Assembly (NCBI GenBank): GCA_963970005.1
Contig: CAXAMN010005336.1
Coordinates: 272,489 to 336,488, forward strand
From: Durusdinium trenchii
Taxonomy: Eukaryota; Sar; Dinophyceae; Suessiales; Symbiodiniaceae
Length of the DNA: 64,000 nucleotides
Reading direction: 5' to 3'
Shown here: positions 49,814-59,186 of the stretch, piece by piece
Layout of the letters: every line of letters begins with the position of its first letter
How positions within the stretch are numbered: position 1 is the stretch's first letter
The notes under the pieces: generated by a model
What the model saw: the letters and a program-made list of their open reading frames with translations, nothing else
Database searches by the model: none
Told to the model about the DNA's origin: nothing
Program-made: the position numbers and the translations under genes

Positions 49814-52392
49814 ATGTCGTCAGTTCTGGGGCCCTTGTCTGGAGCCCACGAAGACAGACAGTACATCCCTGCCATGAATTTGATGTGGGATGAAGTGGAC
49901 AAGTGCTTCGACCCAAGCTACATCCTTGGAGAAGCTGGGCACCGCTTCTGCCAAACATACGCTGTTAGGGCAGCCCATGCAGAATTTCCTTACGCCCTCC
50001 GCTGCTTGTCGCTGATGTGTGCTCTTGTGAACGGTGCCAAAGTGGCTGTCTTTGCTACCTCGCCATCGCCTTTGACGTTGGTTGCTATTAATGTCAACTA
50101 CGCCCAGACGAGAAAATCATCCTTGACAGGACATGCAGAGGCTTGTGGGCAGGAGTTGGACGCAGTCATCTTGACGAACGCAGAGTCCAAGCTGGCGACA
50201 TATTGTGTGGAAGAAGGCGCTCCTGCGCCAGTGCAGCACAGGTGTGAGCGGGCTGTTGAAACAGGGGGCTGGGAAGTTTTAGGTGTTGAATTCTAACCAA
50301 AAACGAGCCCGCCATTTGTGCCAGGTTGAAGCCGAAGCTATTCTCCGCAATGGTTGCCAGCGCAACACCTGAGGAGTGGTTCCATCGATGCTCGGGCGAT
50401 TGGAACCAGGTCCGAAATGCTGACAAGTTGCCCGGAGACTGGACTGGCCGATGCTGGTTTGGCTTGCTGGGGAATTTTGATGAGGCCTACGACTTCCTGC
50501 TCAGCTTGGGTCTCTTGTCCGATGGGCCTGCATCCAAGGAGAAAGCCAAGGCAAGGGTGAACCCGTACCAGAGTGCCTTCAACAAGCTCTTGCAGTTTGG
50601 AACCAGCGCTCGCGCCACGAAAACAAATGGGAGCTATGGAGAGAAGCTTGCTAGAACCGTTAGCATGGGGATCACTTGCAATATGCACCCTGCGCAATAC
50701 ATCCCTATGGAAAGAGGTGAGGTTGGTTGCCACGCAGCTTCCACCAAAGAACGGTTTGTCATCTCCACTGGCCGCCCTGTGCAGCCGCATGAAGACATGC
50801 CGGCAGATTTCTGTTGCCCTCCAGGACAGGTGTTCTGCGCGATGGGTGTTGTGTTAAAGCGTTTTGGATTCTGTAAAATCTGCTCACATTCTTCGCTGGA
50901 TTTGCTTAGCGCAGGAGTTTCCCGGCACCGATGGGTTCCTCTCACAGCCGAAATTGCGGAACTGCTGGGCATAGCCAAAGAGGCTGCTTCGCCAGATGCC
51001 GCTGCTCAGGAGTGGAAAGACGTTGGCCTTGAAGATGAAAAAGCAGTGCAGCTCACCCAGCGAATGCAGCGGGCGACTATGTCCCATCAGAAGATGGGTA
51101 CCCTGTGAGGCTCTTGGATGGCAAGATGAGCCGCCTACGGTTCAAACGTTCTCCTGCGTCGACGTCTGGGTTTGAAGCTCAGTGGCGCGTTGCCAACAGA
51201 AGCTTTGCCATTCCAGCAGAGTGCTCCCTGACGGCCGCTGTCTCCCGAGTCACTGCCTACTTCGACCAACCTCACCAAGTCATTGCCCTCACTCCGGAGG
51301 CGGAGTCTTGGCACATGTCCTACCAAGGTGGAATGAATGTGCAAGCCCATCTGTCTCGCGAATCAGGGGATGTTCAGGGTGGCGCTCGCTTTGGAGCCGC
51401 TCCGTGGCAAGTGGGAGTTTTGGCGGCTTTGCTCCTGGTGTTTGAAATCTTTGTGGGCGCGCACAGTGTTGAAGCTCTTGGACGGAGGGATTTGCAGGTC
51501 ACTCCAGATCATTGCCAAAGGGCCTATGCTCTGCTCCAATTGGTTTCTTGGCACTTTGTTTCTTGTTTGTTTATTTTCAAAAACCCGAGATCTGTGGTTG
51601 GCGCTATATTCGCGAATTCAGGTCCAGAAGCTGAAGCATATTGCTTTGGGAGATGCAGCCGCTAGCCCAGACCATTTTCCCCAGCAGCCAAGTCCGCAAC
51701 CTGCTTTCGATTTGGCAACTTTGCGTGTTCCTTATCAGACGGAAGATTTTGCTTCGACCCAGCATGGTCCCGGACTTCGACTTCCCCAAGCTGGCGAGGA
51801 AGAAGAATTTGAACTTGAACCTGAAGAAGAAGATGCGGAACCTGGGCCCAACTCGCTTGAAAGGCCTCCAGACAGCGTGGCCGAAGTCGTGGAGGACCTA
51901 CCGCCCCAAGATCCACCCGCAGGCGAAAAGCCGCTGGTTCTTGATGAAGTGCGGGCAAGTGATTTTGGTTTTGGCGAGAATGGCGTCACAGTCCAGCCTG
52001 ACGGTCTCTTCAGCCGTCACTGGACAGACCGGGCAATCCTGAAGCACACCTTGCTGACCGGCAAGCCAAAGATGACTCGCAAAGAAGCGTGTGACAAAAT
52101 GCGCACCAGCAGGGAGCAGGGCCGCCGCAAAGCGCTTCCGAAAGAGAAATGGACAGCGGTCATGGCGGCAGCCGCAGAGCAGCATTCCAGCATCCTTCAG
52201 CTCCAGGGTGAGACTTTGTGTTTGAAAGTGATCCCAGACACAGCGCAGGGCAAGGTGAAGTACCACAATGAATTGATGAGGGCTTGTGGGCTGACTTTGC
52301 GGGAGCTGGTGGCCGCCATGGAGAAAGCATCCAGCAACCAGGAAAGGAAGCGCCAGGAAGATCGGCGCAAACGGCCCAGAGATGAGGAGTGA
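49814..52392 (+). CDS. DUF3987-like accessory protein of the KDZ element
   Basis: Exons: 49814-50241, 50325-51542, 51622-52392. The ATG is at 49814 and GT-AG introns keep phase. The layout resembles DUF3987 proteins (primase/helicase-associated, common in phages and plasmids): SPSPLTLVAINVNYAQTRKSS near 50070-50125 sits where a P-loop would be, but the Gly residues are missing and only RKS remains. Next come RCWFGLLGNFDEAYDFLLSL, NPYQSAFNKLLQFG, VSMGITCNMHPAQYIPMERG, STGRPVQPHEDMP, and late GARFGAAPWQVGVLAALLLV. The last exon is acidic then Lys/Arg-rich. One base is gained or lost near 51085-51092, shifting the frame within exon 2, so this copy may be broken. The role in transposition is unknown; the family match is moderate. 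Confidence 0.55.
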
Positions 52393-52987
52393 GCCGTTGT
52401 GGAGATATACAACAGTCGCTAAGGAAGTGTGAAAAGAGCTCATCCGCAGGTGTTTGGTTGTTCAGGTGCAGGCAGCCAAGTGGGTCCTGCAAAACCTGCG
52501 TGAAACCAATCCACCCGTAGGTATTCCACCCGCCGAGCCCTTCCCAGAATTTGGTCATGACAATCTAGATCCGAACTTGTCTCCCTTAATTGCAGACCTG
52601 TCAGCCACAACAGCAGCGTAGGCAGACCTTGCGCCTACACTGTGGTGCAAGACTAGCAGGAGCGGTGGCCAGGGATGGGGGCGTTGAAGTTTGGAAAAAG
52701 CAGGGTGCACGGTGTACATCAGAGATTCTGGTGGGCATTCCAAAGCATGATCACTTCAGTTCAATGAGGGTGACTTCTGTTACTGATTTTCGGCTTCAAG
52801 CCCCAGGTATAGGTGAGGCGCTTCCGTTCCGCCGCATCATGCTTGCAGGGCAGGCCCAACGAGGTTGATTGTCAGACGCTGCCTAACGTTGCTGTCTGAA
52901 GAACAAAAAAATCTTTCCCTGTCCAGTTTATAGACCACCGGAACCGCAGACCGGACCACTGGACGAGCGCATCCATGAGAGGAGGGG
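52393..52987. other. 3' region of the KDZ element
   Basis: No gene was seen between the DUF3987-like stop and the right array. Terminal inverted repeats were sought and not found. Confidence 0.4.
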
Positions 52988-53230
52988 AGCAGCGGACCGC
53001 GGACCAGCGGACCAGCGGACCAGCGGACCGGCGGACCAGCGGACCGGCGGACGGCGGACCAGCGGACCGGCGGACCAGCGGACAAGCGGACCGGCGGACC
53101 AGCGGACCGGCGAACCGGCGGACCGGCGAACCGGCGGACCAGCGACCAGCGGACCGGCGGACCAGCGGACCCGCGGACCGGCGAACCGGCGGACCGGCGG
53201 ACCGGCGGACCAGCGGACCAGCGGACCAGA
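52988..53230. repeat. 8-bp tandem array, right side of KDZ insert
   Basis: About thirty copies of GCGGACCR, same unit and same strand as 46491-46985. They are therefore direct, not inverted, flanking arrays. Confidence 0.95.
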
Positions 53231-53241
53231 CAACCGCACGA

Positions 53242-55167
53242 TCATAAGTCGGATTCACGGGGTTTCTCATGCTTGAATGGGCAGTCGCGCCTACTGCACT
53301 TTCCTTTGTTCTGAAACTCATAGCAAACACCTTTCGGCTTTTTGTCACTTGGGTCAATGACGGGAGCTGCAGGGTCTTTACCTCCAAGACTACGCTTAGT
53401 GGCATCCCTCATCTTTTCCAAACGTTTCCTTTCAAGGTATGCCTTGGCTGACTTGATCAAAAAGTCATAAGTCTTTTCGGCACTCCCTTCCGAGGCGCGT
53501 TCGTAGATGGCAAGATCATGAGCTAAAGGCTTAAAGTTCTTCACAGCAAGATGAAAATATGCTTCAAGCCATTTCTTGTCAACTTCCGTTCGCATCCCCG
53601 CAATAACAGACTCCCATCGCGTGACAAAACCTTTCAGGTCCTCGTTCACCATCTTAACACATATAAGATCTTCAACATCGTAAATAGCACCGTGTTTGAT
53701 GGATGTAGCAAAGTACTCATGGAACAACAGTAGAATTTGTCGTCCCTTAATCGGTTCCTTTGCTTTCTCTTTGGTCTCCTTAAACGTGTTCAGTTGGCGA
53801 GCAAGGTCCCCCTCCGCACAGTTCGTGAGACTTGAAAGAAGTTTTGCATCCAGCGTGATGAAACCCTCAGAGTCATCCAGGTCCTTAGTGGTCACGGCGT
53901 CTTCATAAACCTTACCTAGCCATAACCTGGCCTTGTCCGGCTTAGCGGACGCCGCTGACACATTGTCCCGAACTTTAATTCGCCAATCCCTATACCTTTC
54001 AGGTGTAGGAAACTTGGGGATGAGGATCTTCTCAGCCTCTTTGGCCCTCTGTTCACGATCCTCTTTCTTCATTTTCTTCAAATGCTTTCTAACCTTCCGG
54101 GCAAAGGATGAATCCTCAGAAGATGAGCTCGACGATGAAGGTGACTCGGACGGTGACGGTGACCTCTTTTTGTTTTTCTTTTTGTTCTTTTTGCGGGGTG
54201 ATCTGCCACGCTTCTCTTCCTTGTCATCTTTCTTCTTCTTCTTCTTTTTGTCTTTCTTGCTCTTCTTCTTGTCATCGGATGAAGACGAACTCGATGAACT
54301 GGGATGATCTGGAGGACCACCTCCAGCTACCTTCGGAGCATTAACCGCTCCGCTCGCAAGAGCATCACGGTAGGGTTCGCCGGAACTATCAGTCATTGAT
54401 TTCTGCATTGGTCGATATGGTTGACCCAGTGGTAGCTCGTTTGAACCCATTGGACCTGGAAGAGTTGTCCTGAGGTTAGCCGGTGTTCCAGCAGGCTCAT
54501 AGTTCCCTCGAGCGGATGTTTCCATTTTCTCTCGAAGTTCTCTAATGAGCTCTGTTTGTGTTCTCAACTCTTCCCTCAGCTGCGATTCACGACTCTGTGC
54601 TTGTTGTTGTAATTCTGTCAAGTTGTGATTGTATAGTTGAGCTTCAGTCAACGCAGCATTCTTGATGACTGCTTCTTGTGCATTCATCTTAGCTTGCTCG
54701 TTTGCAGCCCAAGATGCAGCTCTTCGTTCTTGTAACTCGAGTTGCTCCTTGACATGGTCGTGTGCCTCTCGGTGAATGGCTTCCACTGTCTTTTTCACTT
54801 CTTCATCTTTCTTGGACATCAGTTCCCTGTGTCGCGCTTCTGCAAGTTGTGCGACTTCAGCGGACTTGTCCAGGTTGACGTTGATCATTCTTTGATCGTG
54901 GAAGTTCGCCGTTTGGTTAATGACTTGTCTCGAATCATTGTATGTACTCGACGGAACAAAGGCAGGGCTCGTGGGAGATAGGATAACAGCACCAGTCGAT
55001 GTGGCTGGTGGCAACACGTTCCCATGTGCTTCAACCAATGCATCCTCATCATGCTCTGAGGTGAAGACTTCCGTCTGTACATATGACCCATTCTCATCGG
55101 CATCACCGACTCTTGACCTCGATCGATCCGTGCCATCTCGAATTGGTTCGAAGGGCCTGTCCGCCAT
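53242..55167 (-). CDS. R2 gag, 5' part
   Basis: The ATG is at 55167, 87 nt inside the 5' LTR. Residues 90-230 are Glu/Gln/Ala-rich and likely coiled coil (HREAHDHVKEQLELQERRA). Residues 300-370 are Ser/Lys-rich. The conserved core follows (KILIPKFPTPERYRDWRIKV, HEYFATSIKHGAIYDVEDLI, CVKMVNEDLKGFVTRWES), then a helical stretch (KTYDFLIKSAKAYLERKRLE) and the first CCCH finger (CYEFQNKGKCSRRDCPFKH). The frame stops five residues later, at the KDZ edge. Gag would form the particle and bind element RNA. The R1 relative continues here into the second finger, so the stop is a result of the insertion. Confidence 0.85.
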   Translation of the reverse strand: MADRPFEPIRDGTDRSRSRVGDADENGSYVQTEVFTSEHDEDALVEAHGNVLPPATSTGAVILSPTSPAFVPSSTYNDSRQVINQTANFHDQRMINVNLDKSAEVAQLAEARHRELMSKKDEEVKKTVEAIHREAHDHVKEQLELQERRAASWAANEQAKMNAQEAVIKNAALTEAQLYNHNLTELQQQAQSRESQLREELRTQTELIRELREKMETSARGNYEPAGTPANLRTTLPGPMGSNELPLGQPYRPMQKSMTDSSGEPYRDALASGAVNAPKVAGGGPPDHPSSSSSSSSDDKKKSKKDKKKKKKKDDKEEKRGRSPRKKNKKKNKKRSPSPSESPSSSSSSSEDSSFARKVRKHLKKMKKEDREQRAKEAEKILIPKFPTPERYRDWRIKVRDNVSAASAKPDKARLWLGKVYEDAVTTKDLDDSEGFITLDAKLLSSLTNCAEGDLARQLNTFKETKEKAKEPIKGRQILLLFHEYFATSIKHGAIYDVEDLICVKMVNEDLKGFVTRWESVIAGMRTEVDKKWLEAYFHLAVKNFKPLAHDLAIYERASEGSAEKTYDFLIKSAKAYLERKRLEKMRDATKRSLGGKDPAAPVIDPSDKKPKGVCYEFQNKGKCSRRDCPFKHEKPRESDL

Positions 55168-55222
55168 GCCACCTCACGTGTGCGCAGAACGAGGGTGGGT
55201 AGGTGACACAGCTAGAATGGCG

Positions 55223-55254
55223 CGTACCGCTCTTTGGCGATACGGCTGATAACC
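55223..55254 (-). promoter_or_regulatory. R2 primer-binding site and leader block
   Basis: The minus strand begins GGTTATCAGCCGTATC directly after the LTR CA. Its complement ends GGCTGATAACC, which reads like a tRNA anticodon loop CUGAUAA (Ile, GAU) followed by CC. Drosophila copia is primed in this way by the 5' half of initiator tRNA. 31 of 32 nt match R1. Confidence 0.7.
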
Positions 55255-55363
55255 TGAATTTACAGGCCAACAGCCTACAAGTACCAACATGTAGAGCGCC
55301 CTTTTCTTGAGCCAAACATAGAGGTCAATATGGTATGTACAGGTGTACAATCGTGCAAATACA
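55255..55363 (-). repeat. 5' LTR of R2
   Basis: Identical to the 3' LTR at 34871-34979. TTTGGCTCAAG lies at 55306-55316. Confidence 0.95.
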
Positions 55364-55368
55364 TAATA
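55364..55368. repeat. R2 target site duplication, right copy
   Basis: TAATA immediately outside the LTR, identical to the left copy. Confidence 0.9.
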
Positions 55369-56235
55369 AGTAAGCGCTCAAAAAAGGACTTAACAGTTCC
55401 TGGTGTTTTGTGGAAAGCTAGTCTGAAGCAAAGTGATGCTGTCGGTGTTCAAGGCAAATTCATTGCCGGCACTCTTGATGTAAACACACTTTCCTGTTTT
55501 CCGCTGCATCCACTAATTCAGCCGCTTCCACCATTTTAGCTGTTTCCGCCATTTCTTTGTCCGTTCTTCTGCCGTTTCCGCCGCAGTGTAGTTCAAATTT
55601 CAGACTATGCGACACATCCAAAGTTGCATCCAAGGGATCAAACAGACCTCGCTCTATGTCAAAAAATGATGTTTCCTCTCCATGTTTGATGTTTTATCCG
55701 ATATTGGTTCTAGGCTAGGTTGTTTGTAGTTCTGGCCACTTCTAGCTTTCACTGGTTATTGGATGAGGCCGATGACTGTTAGTTTGTTGTGCTTTCTTGT
55801 TGGAGTTTGGGCTTCGCTCGCTCCAAGACGTTTTCTGAACAAAGGCTCAAGACCAGACATGCGGCCTAACTGTAAAACAGTGCGGGGGTAGACATCGGGA
55901 CACTCGCCCCCTAATTATAACGCAGTTTTATGAGCTAGACAACTAGACATCCAAATGCGTGCCATTCTGTAAAACACAGATAGGCCACCCCCCACAGGCG
56001 GCACAAGTCGTTCTACCCACACTTAGTCCTCTCTCAACAGTATAGCTTTGAAGGGGTGATGAACAAGAGGGGCTCAGCACCCAATCCTGCCTTCAATTTT
56101 CTTTGGTTTGATTCGAAAGCATCCGTGAAGTCTTTCCTCATGCACGGCAGAAGCCCCAAGTCGACACGCTGGAAAGCGTACATTAAGCCTGTAGTCCTTC
56201 AACTCAGTCAATGTGCCCTATTAGAGTCAAGCCAA
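55369..56235. other. no gene recognised
   Basis: Host DNA to the right of R2. A short plus-strand frame (55330-55539) starts inside the LTR and is not supported. Confidence 0.4.
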
Positions 56236-56352
56236 TAACAAACAGTGCTACTAGTGCCTTACTAGTAGTAACAAGAACGCTACTAGGAACAAGTGCATCG
56301 CTACTAGTAACAAGTGCCTTACCAGTAGTAACAAACAGTGCTACTAGTACAA
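56236..56352. repeat. degenerate CTACTAGTAACAAG minisatellite
   Basis: Words such as GTGCTACTAGT, AGTAGTAACAA and CAAGTGCCTTAC recur several times with changes. This is an imperfect short tandem array. Confidence 0.7.
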
Positions 56353-58112
56353 GTCCGAGGGTCGATGAATTTGTTTCTGCACCCGCGGCTGTCTTTGCCA
56401 AGTCTGACCAATTGCCGACTTCTTGATTGAAAGGCAACGGAAATTGCTTCAATGCCTCCTTGGCCTTGGTTGCGACCACTCAATAATGAGTTTGGCACCG
56501 TGTTTCTTTCCACAACGAATGTACTTACATAAGTGGTATAAGTGGAACATCTAACCCCCGTCAGAACTCTCGGCTTGAATCCCACAAGGTATTCTCGGCA
56601 GATCCACATTGGACCATTGAGCCAAGAGTCTGAAGGGGTATTAATACGAAACGCAGCTGGCAGTGGGATGACTTGAATTCTCGTGAGTACATCAACCTTG
56701 CCAACCCCGGCTTCTTGCAGCAAGGGAAATAACCTCGGCCCTTGACGATGCTAGACAGCTGAACACTACATTACTGTAGTAATTGCTGCCTGCGGGCTAC
56801 AGAAACATTTGCAATGACCTCATCAATGACCTTGACAGCTGAAGCCTCCGTTGAGTTCGCCTTAGGCAAGAGGATGAGACATGAGACATCTATGGCTTGC
56901 AGCCTACATCAAGGTCCAGCTTGTGGACTCGTATTGGCATCTCAACAATTGGTCACCCCGAACAACTAGATTTTGTACACTCTGACTCACTAACATGGAA
57001 GTGGAAAATGGTCCTTGCAGTGACTACAGTACTTTCCTTTACAAACAGGGGGGTTCCCACTTCCATGTTAGTGAGTGGGAGCGTCAAGCTTCCCTGGGTA
57101 TGGCAGGTCTCATGTTTAATATGTTCGCAGTCGGTGGAAGGCCAGAGCAAACAATGACGGTGAGAACGTCCTTAGCCATAGAATTCAACGCTCTATTGTG
57201 AATCTTTTCAATTCCTTTTGCAACCTCAAGCGGCTTCAAGTCTGGCTTTGTCTTGAGAGCTGGGACGCAGTGCCAGGTGAGTGGGCGAAGCATCAATGCG
57301 AAAGTGCTAGCTGCATTTTGCTAGCTCAGGTCGCTACGCCACCAGGTTGCTTCTTCAACGCCTCCATCTTTGCAAGCCTGATCAAGCTTGTGAACACCTA
57401 GCTGTCACATGAACATCGGTCTTGGCCATGTCATCCAACTATCATATCTACTGATCTACTCCCTCACTGGCTCACTCATTCCAAGACGCATCTTGTCGAG
57501 CTCACCCTCTGGGCAGGGCTTGTAAGCTTGACCTCTATAGCTGGGGTCTTTGCCTCGTAAAACAAAGTCAAAGCCAAAAGAAAACCGCATCTTTCGTGTG
57601 TGGCACTTGGTGTGTTCGCATCTTTCATGACAAGGATCTTTCTGTAAAGTTCTTGGAAAGGTCATTTTGCGAAGGAATTGCGAGTGGACCTCGGCTGGCC
57701 TGGCACACTTGCAGCTAAACATGTAAATGTAGTAGGACAAGAACGCAAAAAGCTAACAAGAATGTGTCCTTTTACAAGAACATGTTGGAAGGGGCCACCA
57801 TATATCTCTCACTAAAGCCGCTAGAAACAAGATGAAACAAAAATTTCAAATTATCATGGTGGAAAAGTGAGCCTGCCTGCGGTTCCCATACGTTGTGCAA
57901 GTGGCTCCACGCCAGCTCACCCTCTGGAAGTTTCAGCAGGGTCAACTCAGTCAAGTGGACGGCCCAACTCTACAAGAACTGCGACAAAGACATGATGCTA
58001 GTTCACTTTCTTGTAGTATTCTTGCTTAATCCTGGGTGTTTAGAGGTTTACAGGACCCCTTTTTCAAGGAAAGTTTTCTTTCAAGAAACCTCACTTTGGG
58101 CTTTAGGCTCTA
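56353..58112 (-). other. possible minus-strand exons, unrecognised
   Basis: Protein-like minus-strand stretches lie at 56479-56355 (including EALKQFPLPFNQEVGNWSD), 56723-56565 (including VDVLTRIQVIPLPAAFRINT), 57590-57456 (including SYRGQAYKPCPEGELDKMRL) and 57954-57790. They could be exons of a gene sharing the TSR gene's strand. No domain is recognised. Confidence 0.2.
56986..57075. repeat. 19-bp perfect inverted repeat
   Basis: CTCACTAACATGGAAGTGG (56986-57004) and its exact reverse complement (57057-57075) enclose a 52-bp loop that includes GGGGGG. This is a potential stem-loop. Confidence 0.85.
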
Positions 58113-59186
58113 TTATGTGGAAAAAGCTAGAATCGCAATCGTCATGGCACTTGAGGCTCTGGCAAGGGTCGTTGTGCTGGTGGTGTGCGCAGGACAACTG
58201 GATGAATCTGGATTACTGCAATCGCTGGCCTCCCACATAACATCCTGACAAGGTGCTCCACCATACAATTCCTCCTTCTTCACCCGAGTGCGAAACCGAG
58301 ATCCTTTTCCGCAAGATGTGGAGCAATCGCCCCATGAATCCCAAAGTTCAAAAGTGCAGTCCACTGGGCAGGGCTCCACACTGCACTTTTCAATCTGGGT
58401 GCGGTTTCCAACGCAAGGCATCCCACCATTGGCTGCTTCTGCTTTCTTCGTGCGTGATTTGGACCGGGTTCCTCCATTGCAGCTGGCACTACATGGGGCC
58501 CATTGTTCCCAGTCATTCCAAGAGCAATCTTGTGCACACACATCAAAGTTGCACCCTGCTTCTTGCATATTGGATCCAAAACAAGGATCTCCTCCGTTCT
58601 CAGCCTTTTGTAGCACTTCGCGAAGTCTTTTGATGTATCCACCGCCACACTCCTTCGAACAAGAGGACCAATCTGTCCACTGTCCCCACCGGCAGTCTTG
58701 AGGACACCCTTGCGTGCTGCATTCAATTGACTCCGTTTCATTGCCGCTGCATGGGTGTCCACCGTACATCTCAGAAATTCGTGGTCGAGATCGCAACATC
58801 TCACCACCTCCGCAAGTCTTTGAACAAACCGAATAATGCGACCATTCTCCCCAAGCGCAGTCTTCCGGGCATGGTTGTTCATTGCAATACTCTGTCCTTA
58901 AAACACCTCCGTCGCAAGGTTGGCCGCCCCACTGCGGAGAGGTGATCAATGCCCGACTTGCTGTCCTGCGTTGCTTGGCATGATAGTAGCTTAGGTGGAA
59001 TAATATTTACTTACAACAAGTTTTTGCAGGATAAGTGGAGCTCGAATGCATTCAACATCTTTCAACGGTGGATGTCCTGTTCCCGGTGCTACAGCTCTTC
59101 GAGCACTCACTCCATTCAGACCACTCATCAAATTTGCAGTCCACAGGACATCCATGCGCATTGCAAACCATCTCCTCGCAAGCTTG
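58113..59186 (-). CDS. thrombospondin type 1 repeat (TSR) protein, 3' exons
   Basis: Two exons are supported: about 59186-59077 and 58966-58113 (stop). Joined, they give the end of one TSR and five further TSRs with the W-x-x-W and Cys pattern: FDEWSEWSECSKSC, WGEWSHYSVCSKTCGGG, WGQWTDWSSCSKECGGG, WNDWEQWAPCSASC and FELWDSWGDCSTSCGKG. Each ends in GG-x-PC and three Cys. TSRs are extracellular adhesion modules; in apicomplexans and dinoflagellates they occur in surface proteins. The C-terminus is Thr/Ser-rich with a short hydrophobic end (AMTIAILAF), too short to call a membrane anchor. The intron (58967-59076) starts GA and ends AG, with CAGGACA at both edges. Upstream exons, including any signal peptide, were not found. 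Confidence 0.85.
58967..59076 (-). other. 110-bp GA-AG intron of the TSR gene
   Basis: The minus strand reads AACAG|GACATCC at the donor and CGCAG|GACAGC at the acceptor. Joining at AG|GACA restores the TSR frame exactly. CAGGACA at both edges makes the precise cut ambiguous by up to 7 nt without changing the product. Confidence 0.75.

Larger units (their letters stand above)
46474..53243 (+). mobile_element. KDZ-superfamily DNA transposon nested in R2 gag
   Basis: The insert separates the two CCCH fingers of R2 gag, which are adjacent in R1. CACGATC stands at both edges (46467-46473 and 53237-53243), a plausible target duplication. It carries two plus-strand, intron-containing genes: a KDZ-type transposase (47522-49516) and a DUF3987-like gene (49814-52392). 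Just inside both edges lie tandem arrays of the 8-bp unit GCGGACCR in the same orientation. No clear terminal inverted repeat was found. Removing the insert with one CACGATC copy does not restore the gag frame, so the exact limits remain open. Confidence 0.75.
34871..55363 (-). mobile_element. full-length copia-type LTR retrotransposon R2 (about 20.5 kb with nested insert)
   Basis: Two identical 109-bp LTRs (TG...CA on the minus strand) lie at 55255-55363 (5') and 34871-34979 (3'). TAATA stands directly outside both (34866-34870 and 55364-55368), a 5-bp target duplication. Inside, on the minus strand, are the primer-binding block, gag (55167), the KDZ insert, the rest of gag, protease, integrase, RT, RNase H, a methyltransferase-like domain, the accessory gene (40126-35531) and a G-rich polypurine tract. 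Without the KDZ insert it is about 13.7 kb, long for a copia element, with unusually short LTRs. Identical LTRs indicate recent insertion. One frame change in RT and the KDZ insert in gag disable this copy. Confidence 0.93.

Noticed and set aside
46474-53243. Exact excision restoring R2 gag
   Set aside because: Joining the flanks with one CACGATC copy leaves a stop and a frame change, so exact limits cannot be claimed.
52928-53247. Open frames over the right 8-bp array
   Set aside because: Same reason as the left array.
55223-55254. Genuine tRNA gene or gene half
   Set aside because: The D-stem and anticodon stem would have to share bases. It fits a primer-binding site better than a tRNA.
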